A stretch of 64,000 nt of DNA from the NCBI GenBank assembly GCA_031296915.1, contig JAVDPC010000001.1, forward strand, positions 62,001-126,000. The letters run 5' to 3'. A model generated the notes under the pieces. It worked only from the letters and a program-made list of their open reading frames with translations, was not told the DNA's origin and did not search any database. Origin of the DNA: Cerasicoccus frondis (lineage in GTDB: Bacteria > Verrucomicrobiota > Verrucomicrobiia > Opitutales > Cerasicoccaceae). Position 1 is the first letter of the stretch. Every line of letters starts with the position of its first letter. Positions 36,809 to 45,742 of the stretch are shown piece after piece. A program made the position numbers and the translations under genes.

Positions 36809-37482
36809 CACTGAGTCACGATCAAGTAGAGCGCGCCGCCGGTGAAGCCGAAGCCAATCAGGGCAAGCAGGCCATCCCTCGCGATCAACGAAAGTGAAAA
36901 TACCGTGAGCGCGGCGCCAGCCGTGGTGGCCAGGAACGGCACAATCTCCAGCGGTGGCATCGTCGCGCCAATCACCACGCAGATCAGGGCAATGACATAT
37001 ACGCTCACGCCGCGAGTGAGCAGCATCAAGCGCGGGCCAATCAGTCGGTCAACAAAGCGCGCAATCGGCCTTATGGCGCTGATTCCCCGTAGAAATTTAT
37101 CGCAGTCGACAGAACGCTGGAGAATCGCGTCGGGCAGCCAAAAATGAGATCGCCCAACGAGCAATTGACCTGCGATCAGTACAATGAGCAGCCCGAGAAT
37201 TGAAGGCAGCGTGGGAATGCCGCTCAGCGGCGACATGGCGATCAAGCCAGGCAAAAGAATTAATGCGCCAAATGACCGGCGTCCTACAGCGTTGAACATG
37301 GTGTCGAGCGTCACCCGCTCACATCCGCTGGCGTTATCTTCCAGCCGATCAAGCAACTGGCACAGGTTTTGGGGCGCCTTGAGGTATTTTTTCGGTCTAA
37401 ACGGCGTCTCCGTTTGTGACTCCACGTCGAATCGCTGCGATAAATGGATATCGTCAGGCGGATTTATGAAGAGGCGGCTCAT
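36799..37482 (-). CDS. ExoD-like exopolysaccharide synthesis protein
   Basis: 227 residues. Soluble N-terminal part with LCQLLDRLEDNASGCERVTL, then FNAVGRRSFGALILLPGLIAM, PLSGIPTLPSILGLLIVLIA, GQLLVGRSHFWLPDAIL and several C-terminal membrane spans. This layout and the GRRSFG motif match ExoD (PF06055), required for exopolysaccharide production and alkaline tolerance in rhizobia; the molecular role is unknown. Start ATG at 37482; GTG at 37491 is possible. Confidence 0.85.
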   Translation of the reverse strand: MSRLFINPPDDIHLSQRFDVESQTETPFRPKKYLKAPQNLCQLLDRLEDNASGCERVTLDTMFNAVGRRSFGALILLPGLIAMSPLSGIPTLPSILGLLIVLIAGQLLVGRSHFWLPDAILQRSVDCDKFLRGISAIRPIARFVDRLIGPRLMLLTRGVSVYVIALICVVIGATMPPLEIVPFLATTAGAALTVFSLSLIARDGLLALIGFGFTGGALYLIVTQWPF

Positions 37483-37612
37483 ATTGGGCACTGAATGAGC
37501 GTTCGCCTATTCGTCAAACGACCAGGGGATTTCGTCATTTTTTAGCAAAGCGACGAAAAATCCGTTTTTCCGCTTGCGGGATGGGCGGGGCCTGTCTTGT
37601 GTCTGCCGGTTA

Positions 37613-38770
37613 ATGTCAAGCGACCCGCAGCCCGCAGTTCTCGCCCTGGAAGACGGCACCGTCTACCGGGGCCGCGCATTTGGAGCCGCCCGCACCGTAG
37701 TGGGCGAAGCCGTGTTCAACACATCGATGACCGGCTATCAGGAAATCCTCACGGATCCCTCCTATTTTGCGCAAATCGTCACCATGACCGCCGTGCAGAT
37801 CGGCAATTACGGGATCAATCCCGACGATGAGGAATCGGACGGCCCGAAGGCGTCCGGCTTCGTTGTGCGCGATTTGAGCCCGGTGGTCAGTAATTGGCGC
37901 AGTGTGGAATCCCTACCCGACTACCTGACGCGCCATAACATTCCCGGTCTTTCCGGCGTCGACACCCGCGCCATCACCAAGCGCCTCCGGGTAGCCGGCG
38001 CCATGAACGCATGCCTCTCCACCGAGGGACTGACCGACGGTGAAGCCGTCGAGCGCGCCCGCGAGTGGACCGGTCTGGTTGGCGTGGATTACGTGAAGGC
38101 GGTGACCTCCAAGGAAGCTTACCAGTTTGAGCCCAATGTGGACCGCAGCCCGTTCACTGTCCCCGGCACCACGCTTTACCCGGACCCGCATCAAGAAAAA
38201 ATCTTCAAGGTTGCAGCGTTGGACTTCGGCGCCAAACGCTCCATTTTCCGCAAGCTGCGGATGCATGGCTTCGATGTCTGGGTGCTGCCTGCGGACGCCT
38301 CTCCGGAGCAGATCCGCGAACTCAACCCGGATGGCCTATTCCTCAGCAATGGCCCAGGCGATCCTGCCGCCGTAACCTACGCGCACAAGACGGTCGCCAA
38401 CGTCATGGAAGACTACCCGACGTTTGGCATTTGCTTCGGGCATCAGGTCATCACACATGCCCTCGGCGCCCCGACCTACAAGCTGAAATTCGGCCATCGC
38501 GGCGGCAATCAGCCAGTCAAGAATTTAGAAACCGGCGCAGTCGCCATCACCGCACAAAACCATGGCTTCGCCGCCAAGCGCGAAGACCTGGAAGCCCGTG
38601 GCGCTGTCGTGACGGAAATCAACCTGAATGACGACACCGTGGAAGGTCTACGCCACAAGGATCTGCCGGTCTTCAGCGTGCAGTATCACCCGGAGGCAGC
38701 ACCCGGCCCGAATGACGCCGACCCACTGTTCGCCAACTTCTACGACATGGTCGCTAAGACAAAAGGCTAA
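37613..38770 (+). CDS. carA: Carbamoyl-phosphate synthase small subunit
   Basis: Glutaminase subunit feeding ammonia to CarB for arginine and pyrimidine synthesis. 385 residues. N-terminal domain LALEDGTVYRGRAFGA, EAVFNTSMTGYQEILTDPSY and VDTRAITKRLR; C-terminal class I amidotransferase with LSNGPGDPAAV, nucleophile in FGICFGHQVITHAL (usually GICLGHQ), KFGHRGGNQPV, AQNHGFA and the VQYHPEAAPGPND His/Glu pair. ATG at 37613. carB is not in the window. It belongs with pyrB, pyrC and pyrR at 59.7-62.5 kb functionally. Confidence 0.96.
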   Translation: MSSDPQPAVLALEDGTVYRGRAFGAARTVVGEAVFNTSMTGYQEILTDPSYFAQIVTMTAVQIGNYGINPDDEESDGPKASGFVVRDLSPVVSNWRSVESLPDYLTRHNIPGLSGVDTRAITKRLRVAGAMNACLSTEGLTDGEAVERAREWTGLVGVDYVKAVTSKEAYQFEPNVDRSPFTVPGTTLYPDPHQEKIFKVAALDFGAKRSIFRKLRMHGFDVWVLPADASPEQIRELNPDGLFLSNGPGDPAAVTYAHKTVANVMEDYPTFGICFGHQVITHALGAPTYKLKFGHRGGNQPVKNLETGAVAITAQNHGFAAKREDLEARGAVVTEINLNDDTVEGLRHKDLPVFSVQYHPEAAPGPNDADPLFANFYDMVAKTKG

Positions 38771-38798
38771 GTCGCCGGAAAGCATTTCACGCTCCAAG

Positions 38799-38823
38799 CT
38801 GGGAGCAATTAAGCTCCTGGTTT
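38799..38823 (+). terminator. Possible weak terminator after carA
   Basis: Eight-pair hairpin CTGGGAGC / GCTCCTGG with two G-U pairs, loop AATTAA, followed only by TTT. Thirty bases downstream of the carA stop. Confidence 0.4.
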
Positions 38824-38933
38824 GACCCTGTACAATTTTGGCGCCAGTCCATCAGGGGGGGGGGAGCGTCTACTGATTTGCTTCACAACGTAACCGCTCT
38901 GACGCGATGCCCACCCTAGAACATACGTTTTTC

Positions 38934-38965
38934 TTGACGCACGTTAAATTTAACGTAAGTATGAT
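38934..38965 (+). promoter_or_regulatory. Promoter with perfect 16-bp palindrome upstream of the twin-ATPase genes
   Basis: TTGACG (38934-38939) is a good -35 box. Directly after it lies ACGTTAAATTTAACGT (38941-38956), a perfect palindrome occupying the spacer, then TAAGTATGAT, which contains candidate -10 boxes. Any transcript would start at or within a few bases of the ATG at 38969. The palindrome is a likely repressor operator. A 10-base G run lies at 38855-38864. Confidence 0.55.
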
Positions 38966-38968
38966 TCC

Positions 38969-40156
38969 ATGAAACCAAACCCTGGTGGTCAATTGGATCC
39001 GGATGATATCGTTGGGCGCGACGAGCTCATTGATGAGCTTTGGGAGATTCTCGAAGGGCGTAACATCTACATGAATGACCTTCGTCGCATTGGAAAGACG
39101 ATGATCCTGAATAAGATGGCGGCACATCCCCCAGCAGGATGGCTGGTCCTGAAACGCGACTTGGGTGGCCTGCGAACCGGGGCGGAATTCGCATCGCAGG
39201 TCTATCGAGATGCCCACGCACTATTAAGCAAGAAAAAGAGAGCATTGCGGAGAATGGAGCAATTAGTAGGAGGAATAGACGAAGTTGCTGGCGTAATTAA
39301 GCTCAAGGATGGTTCTGCTGCGCCTTGGAAGGAAACCCTTACCCGTACCATTGCCGACCTTCATGAGGAACATCAGACCCTCAATGAACGCGTCGTATTT
39401 TTCTGGGATGAGGTCCCCTTCCTCCTCGACAACATTCGTGTTGCAGAAGGCGCCGAACGCGCCATGGAAGTGCTCGATACCTTACGCTCTCTCAGCCAGG
39501 ATTACCCCAGCATCCGCTTTCTTTTTACTGGGTCCATCGGCATTCATCATGTGCTCTCCCAACTCCGGAAAGAAGGCTACAACAACTCCCCGCTGAACAC
39601 CTTTGAGCGGGTGGCGCCCGGCCCATTGAATCACCCCGAAGCCGTCGATCTCGCGAGGGAGCTCATCCTAGGCGCCAAGCTAAAGACCGACGACCCCGAC
39701 CTGGCCGCGGAATCGATCGCCTCGCTCACTGGCGACGTCCCCTTCTACATTCACCGGCTCATTGCCCGGATACCGAAAAGCCAAGGCGCGACGCCCGACT
39801 CACTGGATGCTTGCCTCGTCAATGAACTGATCGATGCCAACAGCGACTGGGACCTCGCTCATTACCGCAACCGGATTCCCAAATACTATCCGGAGGGAAA
39901 CGACGAAGCGGTTGTGCTCGCGTTGCTCGATTCCCTCGCGGTATCGCAGGCTCCCCGACCCTTTCGTGAACTAGCGAACGAAGCCAAATCGATCGTTGCA
40001 GGCGCCGACGACGAACAGATCCGAGGCCTGCTCAAACTGCTCCTGGCCGATCACTACCTGACACGTGACGCCAATGGCGGCTACGTGTTCCGGCTCGAGA
40101 TCGTCCGTCGCTGGTGGGCAATCGACCGCGACCTGTTGAACCCACAAGTTTCCTAG
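38969..40156 (+). CDS. AAA/STAND-like ATPase, first of a pair
   Basis: 395 residues, no signal or membrane segment. DDIVGRDELIDELWEIL precedes a P-loop of the archaeal-ATPase type, NDLRRIGKTMILNKM (K43, T44), in which the first glycine of the usual GxRRxGKT is replaced by N/D. Walker B is RVVFFWDEVPFLL (D147, E148) and the sensor strand FLFTGSIGIHHVL (185-195). The FERVAPGPLNHPEAVDLARE segment is the conserved lid of PF01637-like ATPases. The C-terminal 120 residues read as a winged helix (EIRGLLKLLLADHYLTRD-like). No effector domain is visible. The next ATPase gene begins one base after its stop, so the two are one unit. Confidence 0.8.
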   Translation: MKPNPGGQLDPDDIVGRDELIDELWEILEGRNIYMNDLRRIGKTMILNKMAAHPPAGWLVLKRDLGGLRTGAEFASQVYRDAHALLSKKKRALRRMEQLVGGIDEVAGVIKLKDGSAAPWKETLTRTIADLHEEHQTLNERVVFFWDEVPFLLDNIRVAEGAERAMEVLDTLRSLSQDYPSIRFLFTGSIGIHHVLSQLRKEGYNNSPLNTFERVAPGPLNHPEAVDLARELILGAKLKTDDPDLAAESIASLTGDVPFYIHRLIARIPKSQGATPDSLDACLVNELIDANSDWDLAHYRNRIPKYYPEGNDEAVVLALLDSLAVSQAPRPFRELANEAKSIVAGADDEQIRGLLKLLLADHYLTRDANGGYVFRLEIVRRWWAIDRDLLNPQVS

Positions 40157-40157
40157 C

Positions 40158-42935
40158 ATGCCACGCATTTCCCGATTTTCCCCCAACTGGTCCGACCCGT
40201 CCGCGCTCGAAGCAATTACGGTAGCGCGGGAGGAACTGATCTCCAAAGCCGTAGACGCGGTTCACGACAGCAGCCTGACCAAGAACAAGCATCACCTCCT
40301 TTTTGTCGGGCCCCGGGGCAGTGGGAAAACCCACTTGATCACCCTGGTCCATCACCGGATCAGCGGCATGGGCGAGGTCATGAAAAAGCTGCGCATTGCG
40401 TGGCTCAATGAGGACGAAACCAGCGACACGCTGCTATCACTCCTCCTCCGCGTTCACCGCGCTTTGGCGCGGGAATATCCGCAGGAATTCCCGGCGGACT
40501 CCACGGAGGCCATTTACGATCTCTCTGATGTCAATGCAGCAAGCGACGCCATTACCAAACTCGTCCTGAAACAACTCGCGGAGCACACCCTGCTCATCCT
40601 CGTCGAGAACCTGGATGCGATTTTCGCCGAGTTCAACGATGTGGAGCAAAAACGCTGGCGGGCCTTGATCCAGAATCACCCGCACTTCTGCACGGTCGCC
40701 ACCGCCCAACGGCTCTTTGATGGGGTCTCGGACCGCGACGCCCCGTTTTTCGGCTTCTTCGATGTGCATCACCTCAAGCCCTTCTCGGTCGAACACGCCA
40801 CCGAGCTCCTCGTCAAGGTCGCTCGAGAAAAGGACGACGCTGAGCTGGCCGTCTTCATCGCCTCGCCACGAGGCCGGGCGCGCATCCGGGCGCTGCACCA
40901 CCTGACCGGCGGCAACCAACGCCTCTTCATCATCCTCTCCGAATTCATCAACCGGAAGACACTCGAGGAGCTCGTCAGGCCATTCGAGGAGCTCGTCGAC
41001 GAACAACTCACCCCCTACTACCAGGAACGCCTGCGCTGGCTCCCGACCTTGCAGCGCAAGATCGTTGAGTTCCTGTGCACCATTGCCAAACCTCAGCCGG
41101 TCAAGGCGATCTCCCGGCAGCTCTTCTCCAGTTCCCAGACCATCTCCAGCCAACTGGTCAGCCTGCGACGGATGGGATACGTCCAAAGCCGGAAACGCGG
41201 AAAAGAATCGCTCTACGAACTCGCCGAACCACTCATGCGGCTCAGCCACGAGGTCAAGGAGGCCAAGGGCCGCACCCCACTCCGTATTCTCGTCGATTTC
41301 CTCCGAGTCTGGTACGACCAAGAAGAGCTGAAAGACCGGCTTCAAGCGGCGCCCCATGAAGCCGCGATCACCCGCATGTATCTCAGTGAGGCTTACGAAC
41401 ACTTTGAGGCAACTGGAAATCTTCGCTTGCAACTGTTTCGGGACGAAGCTGATGGGATCGACCTCACCCAATGCGACGAAGAGCAATTAGATCTCCTTCG
41501 TGACGTCAAGGACGAGTCCGACGATGCGCAAGACATGATTAATTACGGAGTTGCCCTAGCCCACGCGACTAGGCTCAACGAAGCCATTCATGAATTTACC
41601 GTCTTGATCAAACGTAAGAACGCCCCCGCTATACAGCTCGTCTGGGCGCTATTTAACCGCGGCCTAGCCTATGGACAGCGGGGCGACATCGAAGCGGCGC
41701 TTGCCGACTACACCGCCGCAATCAACCACGAAGACGCTTCAGTCAAACAGCTCTTCAAGGCGCTATTCAACCGCGGCATAGCCCATGGACAGCGCGGCGA
41801 TATCGAAGCGGAAATGGCCGACTACACCGCCGTGATCAACCACGAAGACGCCCCAGCCAAACAACTCGCTTTGGCGCTGGTCAATCGAGGTGTCGCCCAT
41901 GGACAGGTTGGCGATATCGAAGCGGAAATTGCCGACTACACCACGGTAATCAATCGCGAAGACGCCCCAGCCGAACAGCTCGCCTTGGCGTTGTTTAACC
42001 GCGGTGTTGCCCATAGAAAACGAGGAGATACCGAAGCGGCGATTGCCGACTACACCGCGGTGATCCACCTTGAAGACGCTCCCGTCGAGCAACTCGCCTT
42101 AGCGCTAGTCAACCGAGGCTTCACCCACGGACAGGGTGGCGATATCGAAGCGGCGATTGCCGACTACACCGCCGTGATCAATCGCGAAGATGCCCCCGCC
42201 GAGCAGCTCGCCATAGCGCTATTTAACCGCGGTGCCACCTACAGATGGCGGGGAGAGATCAAGGCGACAATTGCCGACTACACCACGGTGATCAACCGCG
42301 AAAACACCCCCGCCGAACTGGTTGCCAAGACGCTAGTAAACCGTGGTTTTGCTCATGAAGAGCGCGGCGACCGTGAGGCGGCGAATACTGATTATACTGC
42401 TGTAACCACCCTCAACCATGTGCCTCAAGCGATCGTTTCAAATGCCCATTTCCGTATCGCTAACCTCGAAATGCAGCGTGGCCACTGGGCCGAAGCAGAA
42501 GAGCACTTGATATCCGGATTTTCTAAGAGAGAGCCTGCTGAATCTTCCTATCTGGGCCCGATTCCTCAATACATCGGCGCTGTCTTGAACTCTGGTCAAC
42601 ACGCCGACGCCTGGGCGCCGCGATTGGATATGCTGCTCGGCGTCTACGCTGAGCATGAGGCGGTTACGGAATTCGCGGCGGGCTTGGTGGATAGCCTCGC
42701 TGGACTGCGCCAATCCAGCCTCTCCCCGAAGGGGCTGTCAGCATGGCATGCCCTTTGGGCTGAGCGGGCAAAGATTCATCCGGAACTAGAACTCCCCGCC
42801 CGCCTGCTGCACACCGCGATCAACTACTTCGTCGAGGGCGAAGATGAATCCGCACTCCTTGATCTGCCCTCCGAAGAGCGCCGCATCCTCGCCCAGGCGT
42901 TGGGCCTGGAATCCACCACCGAAGGCGCCGAATAA
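40158..42935 (+). CDS. AAA ATPase with winged helix and TPR-like repeats, second of a pair
   Basis: 925 residues. Walker A LLFVGPRGSGKTHLI (K57), Walker B TLLILVENLDAIF (E150, D153), sensor region HFCTVATAQRLF, and a FGFFDVHHLKPFSVEHATEL lid. A winged helix follows (about 300-370: IVEFLCTIAKPQPVKAISRQ, TISSQLVSLRRMGYVQSRKR). Residues about 455-760 are eight 38-residue TPR-like units, and the last 160 residues form a helical cap. ATPase, winged helix and solenoid sensor in one chain is the STAND layout used by signalling and antiviral NTPases and by MalT-type regulators. No nuclease, TIR or membrane effector is apparent. Role unknown; together with the upstream ATPase it forms a self-contained two-gene module. 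Confidence 0.8.
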   Translation: MPRISRFSPNWSDPSALEAITVAREELISKAVDAVHDSSLTKNKHHLLFVGPRGSGKTHLITLVHHRISGMGEVMKKLRIAWLNEDETSDTLLSLLLRVHRALAREYPQEFPADSTEAIYDLSDVNAASDAITKLVLKQLAEHTLLILVENLDAIFAEFNDVEQKRWRALIQNHPHFCTVATAQRLFDGVSDRDAPFFGFFDVHHLKPFSVEHATELLVKVAREKDDAELAVFIASPRGRARIRALHHLTGGNQRLFIILSEFINRKTLEELVRPFEELVDEQLTPYYQERLRWLPTLQRKIVEFLCTIAKPQPVKAISRQLFSSSQTISSQLVSLRRMGYVQSRKRGKESLYELAEPLMRLSHEVKEAKGRTPLRILVDFLRVWYDQEELKDRLQAAPHEAAITRMYLSEAYEHFEATGNLRLQLFRDEADGIDLTQCDEEQLDLLRDVKDESDDAQDMINYGVALAHATRLNEAIHEFTVLIKRKNAPAIQLVWALFNRGLAYGQRGDIEAALADYTAAINHEDASVKQLFKALFNRGIAHGQRGDIEAEMADYTAVINHEDAPAKQLALALVNRGVAHGQVGDIEAEIADYTTVINREDAPAEQLALALFNRGVAHRKRGDTEAAIADYTAVIHLEDAPVEQLALALVNRGFTHGQGGDIEAAIADYTAVINREDAPAEQLAIALFNRGATYRWRGEIKATIADYTTVINRENTPAELVAKTLVNRGFAHEERGDREAANTDYTAVTTLNHVPQAIVSNAHFRIANLEMQRGHWAEAEEHLISGFSKREPAESSYLGPIPQYIGAVLNSGQHADAWAPRLDMLLGVYAEHEAVTEFAAGLVDSLAGLRQSSLSPKGLSAWHALWAERAKIHPELELPARLLHTAINYFVEGEDESALLDLPSEERRILAQALGLESTTEGAE
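41646..42443 (+). repeat. Seven tandem 114-bp units encoding TPR-like repeats
   Basis: Units start every 114 bases with A/T-L-F/V-N-R-G, followed by a G-D-x-E-A-x-x-ADYTAVI core and E-D-A-P-x-E-Q. Units 2 to 5 are highly similar at DNA level; unit 7 is diverged, and a more diverged unit precedes the array inside the same protein (from about 41532). Such an array can gain or lose units by recombination. Confidence 0.85.
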
Positions 42936-43115
42936 ACGTTTTCAGACCATGCTACGCTTCTCAGTATCCAAGTCCAAGGGGCCCCTTAGCGAACGACCCA
43001 ATGAGCAAGAGCATGAGCCTAATTCATTGGTCAGTGGGTTCTTCGCGAATCTTGCTTGCTATTGATAAAATTATGTCACAACTTTGCGATTACCCCTTGC
43101 ACGTCCCATCCCCGC

Positions 43116-43133
43116 AGGTTTGCTGGCAAACCT
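43116..43133 (+). promoter_or_regulatory. Hairpin covering the ribosome-binding region of rny
   Basis: AGGTTTGC / GCAAACCT, eight complementary bases around a two-base centre (7 bp with a CTGG loop), ending three bases before the rny ATG at 43137. It would hide the ribosome-binding region, so it may regulate RNase Y translation. No U tract follows, which argues against a terminator. Confidence 0.5.
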
Positions 43134-43136
43134 CGC

Positions 43137-44672
43137 ATGTTTGATCTAACTTCGCAGATTTTTTTTGCGTTCCTACTAGGAGCGCTCGTTTTTGGTGGCT
43201 TGATTTGGGCTTTGCTCGGCCAAAAACTGAAACGCGAACGGCAGCAAAACCAAGAGAAGCTGGCAAAAGTCGAGCGCGACGCTCAGGAATCCACCCGCCT
43301 CACGAAACTAGAGCTGCTCGAAGAACAACAGGTCCGCCGCAAGGATCTGGAAAAGGAGATCATCGAGCGCGAAGACCAGTTGCGACAGCGCGAAAATGAG
43401 CTGCGCGATCGCGATAACGCCACGCTCGAAAAAGAAACGCAGGTCATCAATCGTGAAGACCGGCAAGTTGCTTCCAGCAAACGATTAGCCGAAGAAATGC
43501 GCCGCGTGAAGCGCTATCGCGACGCTTACCGTTATCGCCTGCGTAAAATCAACGGCCTGACGAAAGAGCAAGCGGAGGAAGCCTGGCGCGAGGAAGTTCG
43601 TTCGAGTGATGATGAGGCCGTGCAGGAAATCAAACGCGAAGTAATGCTGGAAAGTGAGCAGGCTTACCGCCGTGAAGCGCAAAGAATTTTAATCGACGTC
43701 ATGCAGCGCATCACGGCTACGCCGCCGAATGAGATCAGCGCCACCCTCGTCGACCTGCCCAATGAAGACATGAAGGGCCGCCTGATTGGGCGCGAAGGCC
43801 GCAACATTCGCGCCATCGAGTCCTGCACCGGCGTTACCCTGATGATCGATGAAACACCCGGCACCCTGCTCGTTTCGTCGTTTGATCCCGTTCGTCGCGA
43901 AATTGCCCGCATCGCTCTGGAGCGCCTCATTAAGGACGGCCGCATCCACCCGGTTTCCATCGAAGACACCGTGACCCAAGTTCGCGATGAGCTCAAAGAC
44001 AGCGTCATCGAGCTCGGCGAACGCTCGCTGCTCAAGCTGCGTCTTCATGGCGTGCATCCGGAAATCGTTTCCTTGCTGGGTAAGCTGCACTACCGGCTTT
44101 CCAACAATCAAAACACGCTGGAGCACTCAATCGAAGTGGCGTATTTCTGCTCGCTGCTGGCGTCCGAGCTTGGCCTGGACCCCGATATTGCGAAGCGCTG
44201 CGGCTTGTTCCATGACCTGGGCAAGGCGATTGACCACGACTATGAAGGCAGCCACGCCTCCAGCGCCGCCATGCTGCTCAAGCGCTATGGCGAAGACGAG
44301 CGCGTCGTCAACGCCGTGGCCGCATCGCATGATGAAATCGCGCCGACCAGCGTATATGCGGGCCTGCTGCGTGTAGCGGACTCACTTTCAGCCAGCCGCC
44401 CAGGCGCGCGCGCCAATGCATTGGAGGGCTATCTGCAGCGCGTCCGTAGCCTCGAAGACATCGCCCGTGACATGGGAGGCGTCTCGGAAGCCTACGCCGT
44501 GCAGGCGGGCAAGGAAATCCGAGTCATCGTAGAGCCGGACCGGATGGACGACCAGGAAGCCCGTCGGCTGGCCCGGAGCATTCGCCGTCGTATCGAAGAA
44601 GAGCTGCAATATCCCGGTACGATCAGGGTCACGGTTATTCGCGAAAGCCGCTTCGTCGAAACAGCGAAGTAA
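43137..44672 (+). CDS. rny: Ribonuclease Y
   Basis: Membrane-anchored endoribonuclease that initiates mRNA decay. 511 residues, standard length. N-terminal membrane helix QIFFAFLLGALVFGGLIWAL, coiled coil (about 30-200), KH domain MKGRLIGREGRNIRAIESCT, and HD domain with HSIEVAYFCSLLA and CGLFHDLGKAIDHD, ending in the conserved GTIRVTVIRESR. The ATG at 43137 is the family start; the frame back to 43056 is not conserved. The preceding gap (42936-43136) has a 12-bp palindrome AAGGGGCCCCTT and the hairpin before the start codon. Confidence 0.96.
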   Translation: MFDLTSQIFFAFLLGALVFGGLIWALLGQKLKRERQQNQEKLAKVERDAQESTRLTKLELLEEQQVRRKDLEKEIIEREDQLRQRENELRDRDNATLEKETQVINREDRQVASSKRLAEEMRRVKRYRDAYRYRLRKINGLTKEQAEEAWREEVRSSDDEAVQEIKREVMLESEQAYRREAQRILIDVMQRITATPPNEISATLVDLPNEDMKGRLIGREGRNIRAIESCTGVTLMIDETPGTLLVSSFDPVRREIARIALERLIKDGRIHPVSIEDTVTQVRDELKDSVIELGERSLLKLRLHGVHPEIVSLLGKLHYRLSNNQNTLEHSIEVAYFCSLLASELGLDPDIAKRCGLFHDLGKAIDHDYEGSHASSAAMLLKRYGEDERVVNAVAASHDEIAPTSVYAGLLRVADSLSASRPGARANALEGYLQRVRSLEDIARDMGGVSEAYAVQAGKEIRVIVEPDRMDDQEARRLARSIRRRIEEELQYPGTIRVTVIRESRFVETAK

Positions 44673-44739
44673 ATTCTTACTGATTTAAGGTTTTCATTGC
44701 GGTCTTTGGGCGTAAGCTACGTCAGCAAATAACTCTGCT

Positions 44740-45741
44740 ATGAAAATTTGGAACGAAGAAAAAGCGGCCGCCATTGAGGCCGTCATTGCGGCCAGCGAGC
44801 TCTGCGAGAATGTCCGCCAAAAGCTTGGCGCTGGCGATTCCGCGCAAAAGGAAGACCGCTCTCCGGTAACGATTGCCGACTACGGCTCCCAAGCCATCGT
44901 GCTAGCCCACCTGGCCAAGCATTTTCCAAACGACCCTGTGGTTGCCGAGGAAGACGCCACTGAGCTGTCTGGCGACGCCCAGGCTGAGCTACGGGCTAAG
45001 GTTGTCGCAGAAGTGCAGGCCATTGACCCAACTGCGAACGAAGGCAGCGTCATCAAGGCGATTGACCGAGGCAACTATGGCGGCAAGGACGGACGTTTTT
45101 GGACGCTGGACCCGATTGACGGCACCAAAGGTTTTCTCCGGAAAGATCAGTATGCCGTGGCTCTGGCGCTCATCGAAGACGGTCAAGTTGTCTTGAGTGT
45201 GCTCGGCTGTCCCGCCCTGCCCCAGATTCTCGACATGCCACATGGCCAAGTTGGCTGCCTGTTGGTTTCAAGAAAAGGCCATGGCGCCGAAATCTACGAC
45301 ATGGCTGGCAAAATGATTTCCGGCGCGGTCGTGGATGATAATTTTAACCCAGCTCTGGCGACGATTTGCGAGTCCGTCGAAAGTGGACACTCTAAGCACG
45401 ACTGGGCCGCAGCGATCGCCGAAAAGCTTGGCGTTACAACGGAATCCGTCCGCATGGACAGCCAGTGCAAATACGCCGCAGTCGCCCGTGGTGACGCCTC
45501 CGTCTATTTACGCCTACCGACCCGGCCCGGCTACCAGGAGAAGATCTGGGATCACGCGGCAGGCATGCTCGCCGTTCAGGAAGCGGGCGGACGGGTGACG
45601 GATATTAATGGCCAACCACTCGATTTCGGCCAAGGCCAAACCCTGAGCCTCAATCAGGGCGTCGTCGCCACCAATCTCCACATCCATGATTTCGTCCTGC
45701 AGGCAATCGCAGAGACCCAAGACGAGTACGCCCCCAAATAG
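44740..45741 (+). CDS. 3'(2'),5'-bisphosphate nucleotidase, HAL2-like
   Basis: Inositol monophosphatase superfamily phosphatase, 333 residues. Metal-binding blocks: DRSPVTIADYGSQA, VVAEEDATEL, the signature FWTLDPIDGTKGFLRKDQYA and C-terminal KIWDHAAGMLAVQEAGGRVT. The F-x-x-LDPIDGTKGFLR form, with GTKGF, is that of the HAL2/eukaryal-type enzymes that hydrolyse 3'-phosphoadenosine 5'-phosphate from sulfate metabolism. Cytoplasmic. The hydrolase gene follows at one-base spacing, so co-transcription is likely. Confidence 0.88.
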   Translation: MKIWNEEKAAAIEAVIAASELCENVRQKLGAGDSAQKEDRSPVTIADYGSQAIVLAHLAKHFPNDPVVAEEDATELSGDAQAELRAKVVAEVQAIDPTANEGSVIKAIDRGNYGGKDGRFWTLDPIDGTKGFLRKDQYAVALALIEDGQVVLSVLGCPALPQILDMPHGQVGCLLVSRKGHGAEIYDMAGKMISGAVVDDNFNPALATICESVESGHSKHDWAAAIAEKLGVTTESVRMDSQCKYAAVARGDASVYLRLPTRPGYQEKIWDHAAGMLAVQEAGGRVTDINGQPLDFGQGQTLSLNQGVVATNLHIHDFVLQAIAETQDEYAPK

Positions 45742-45742
45742 C

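Noticed and set aside
38855..38864. Phase-variable promoter for the twin-ATPase operon through the 10-base G run
   Set aside because: The run is about 70 bases upstream of the -35 box, outside a plausible promoter spacer.
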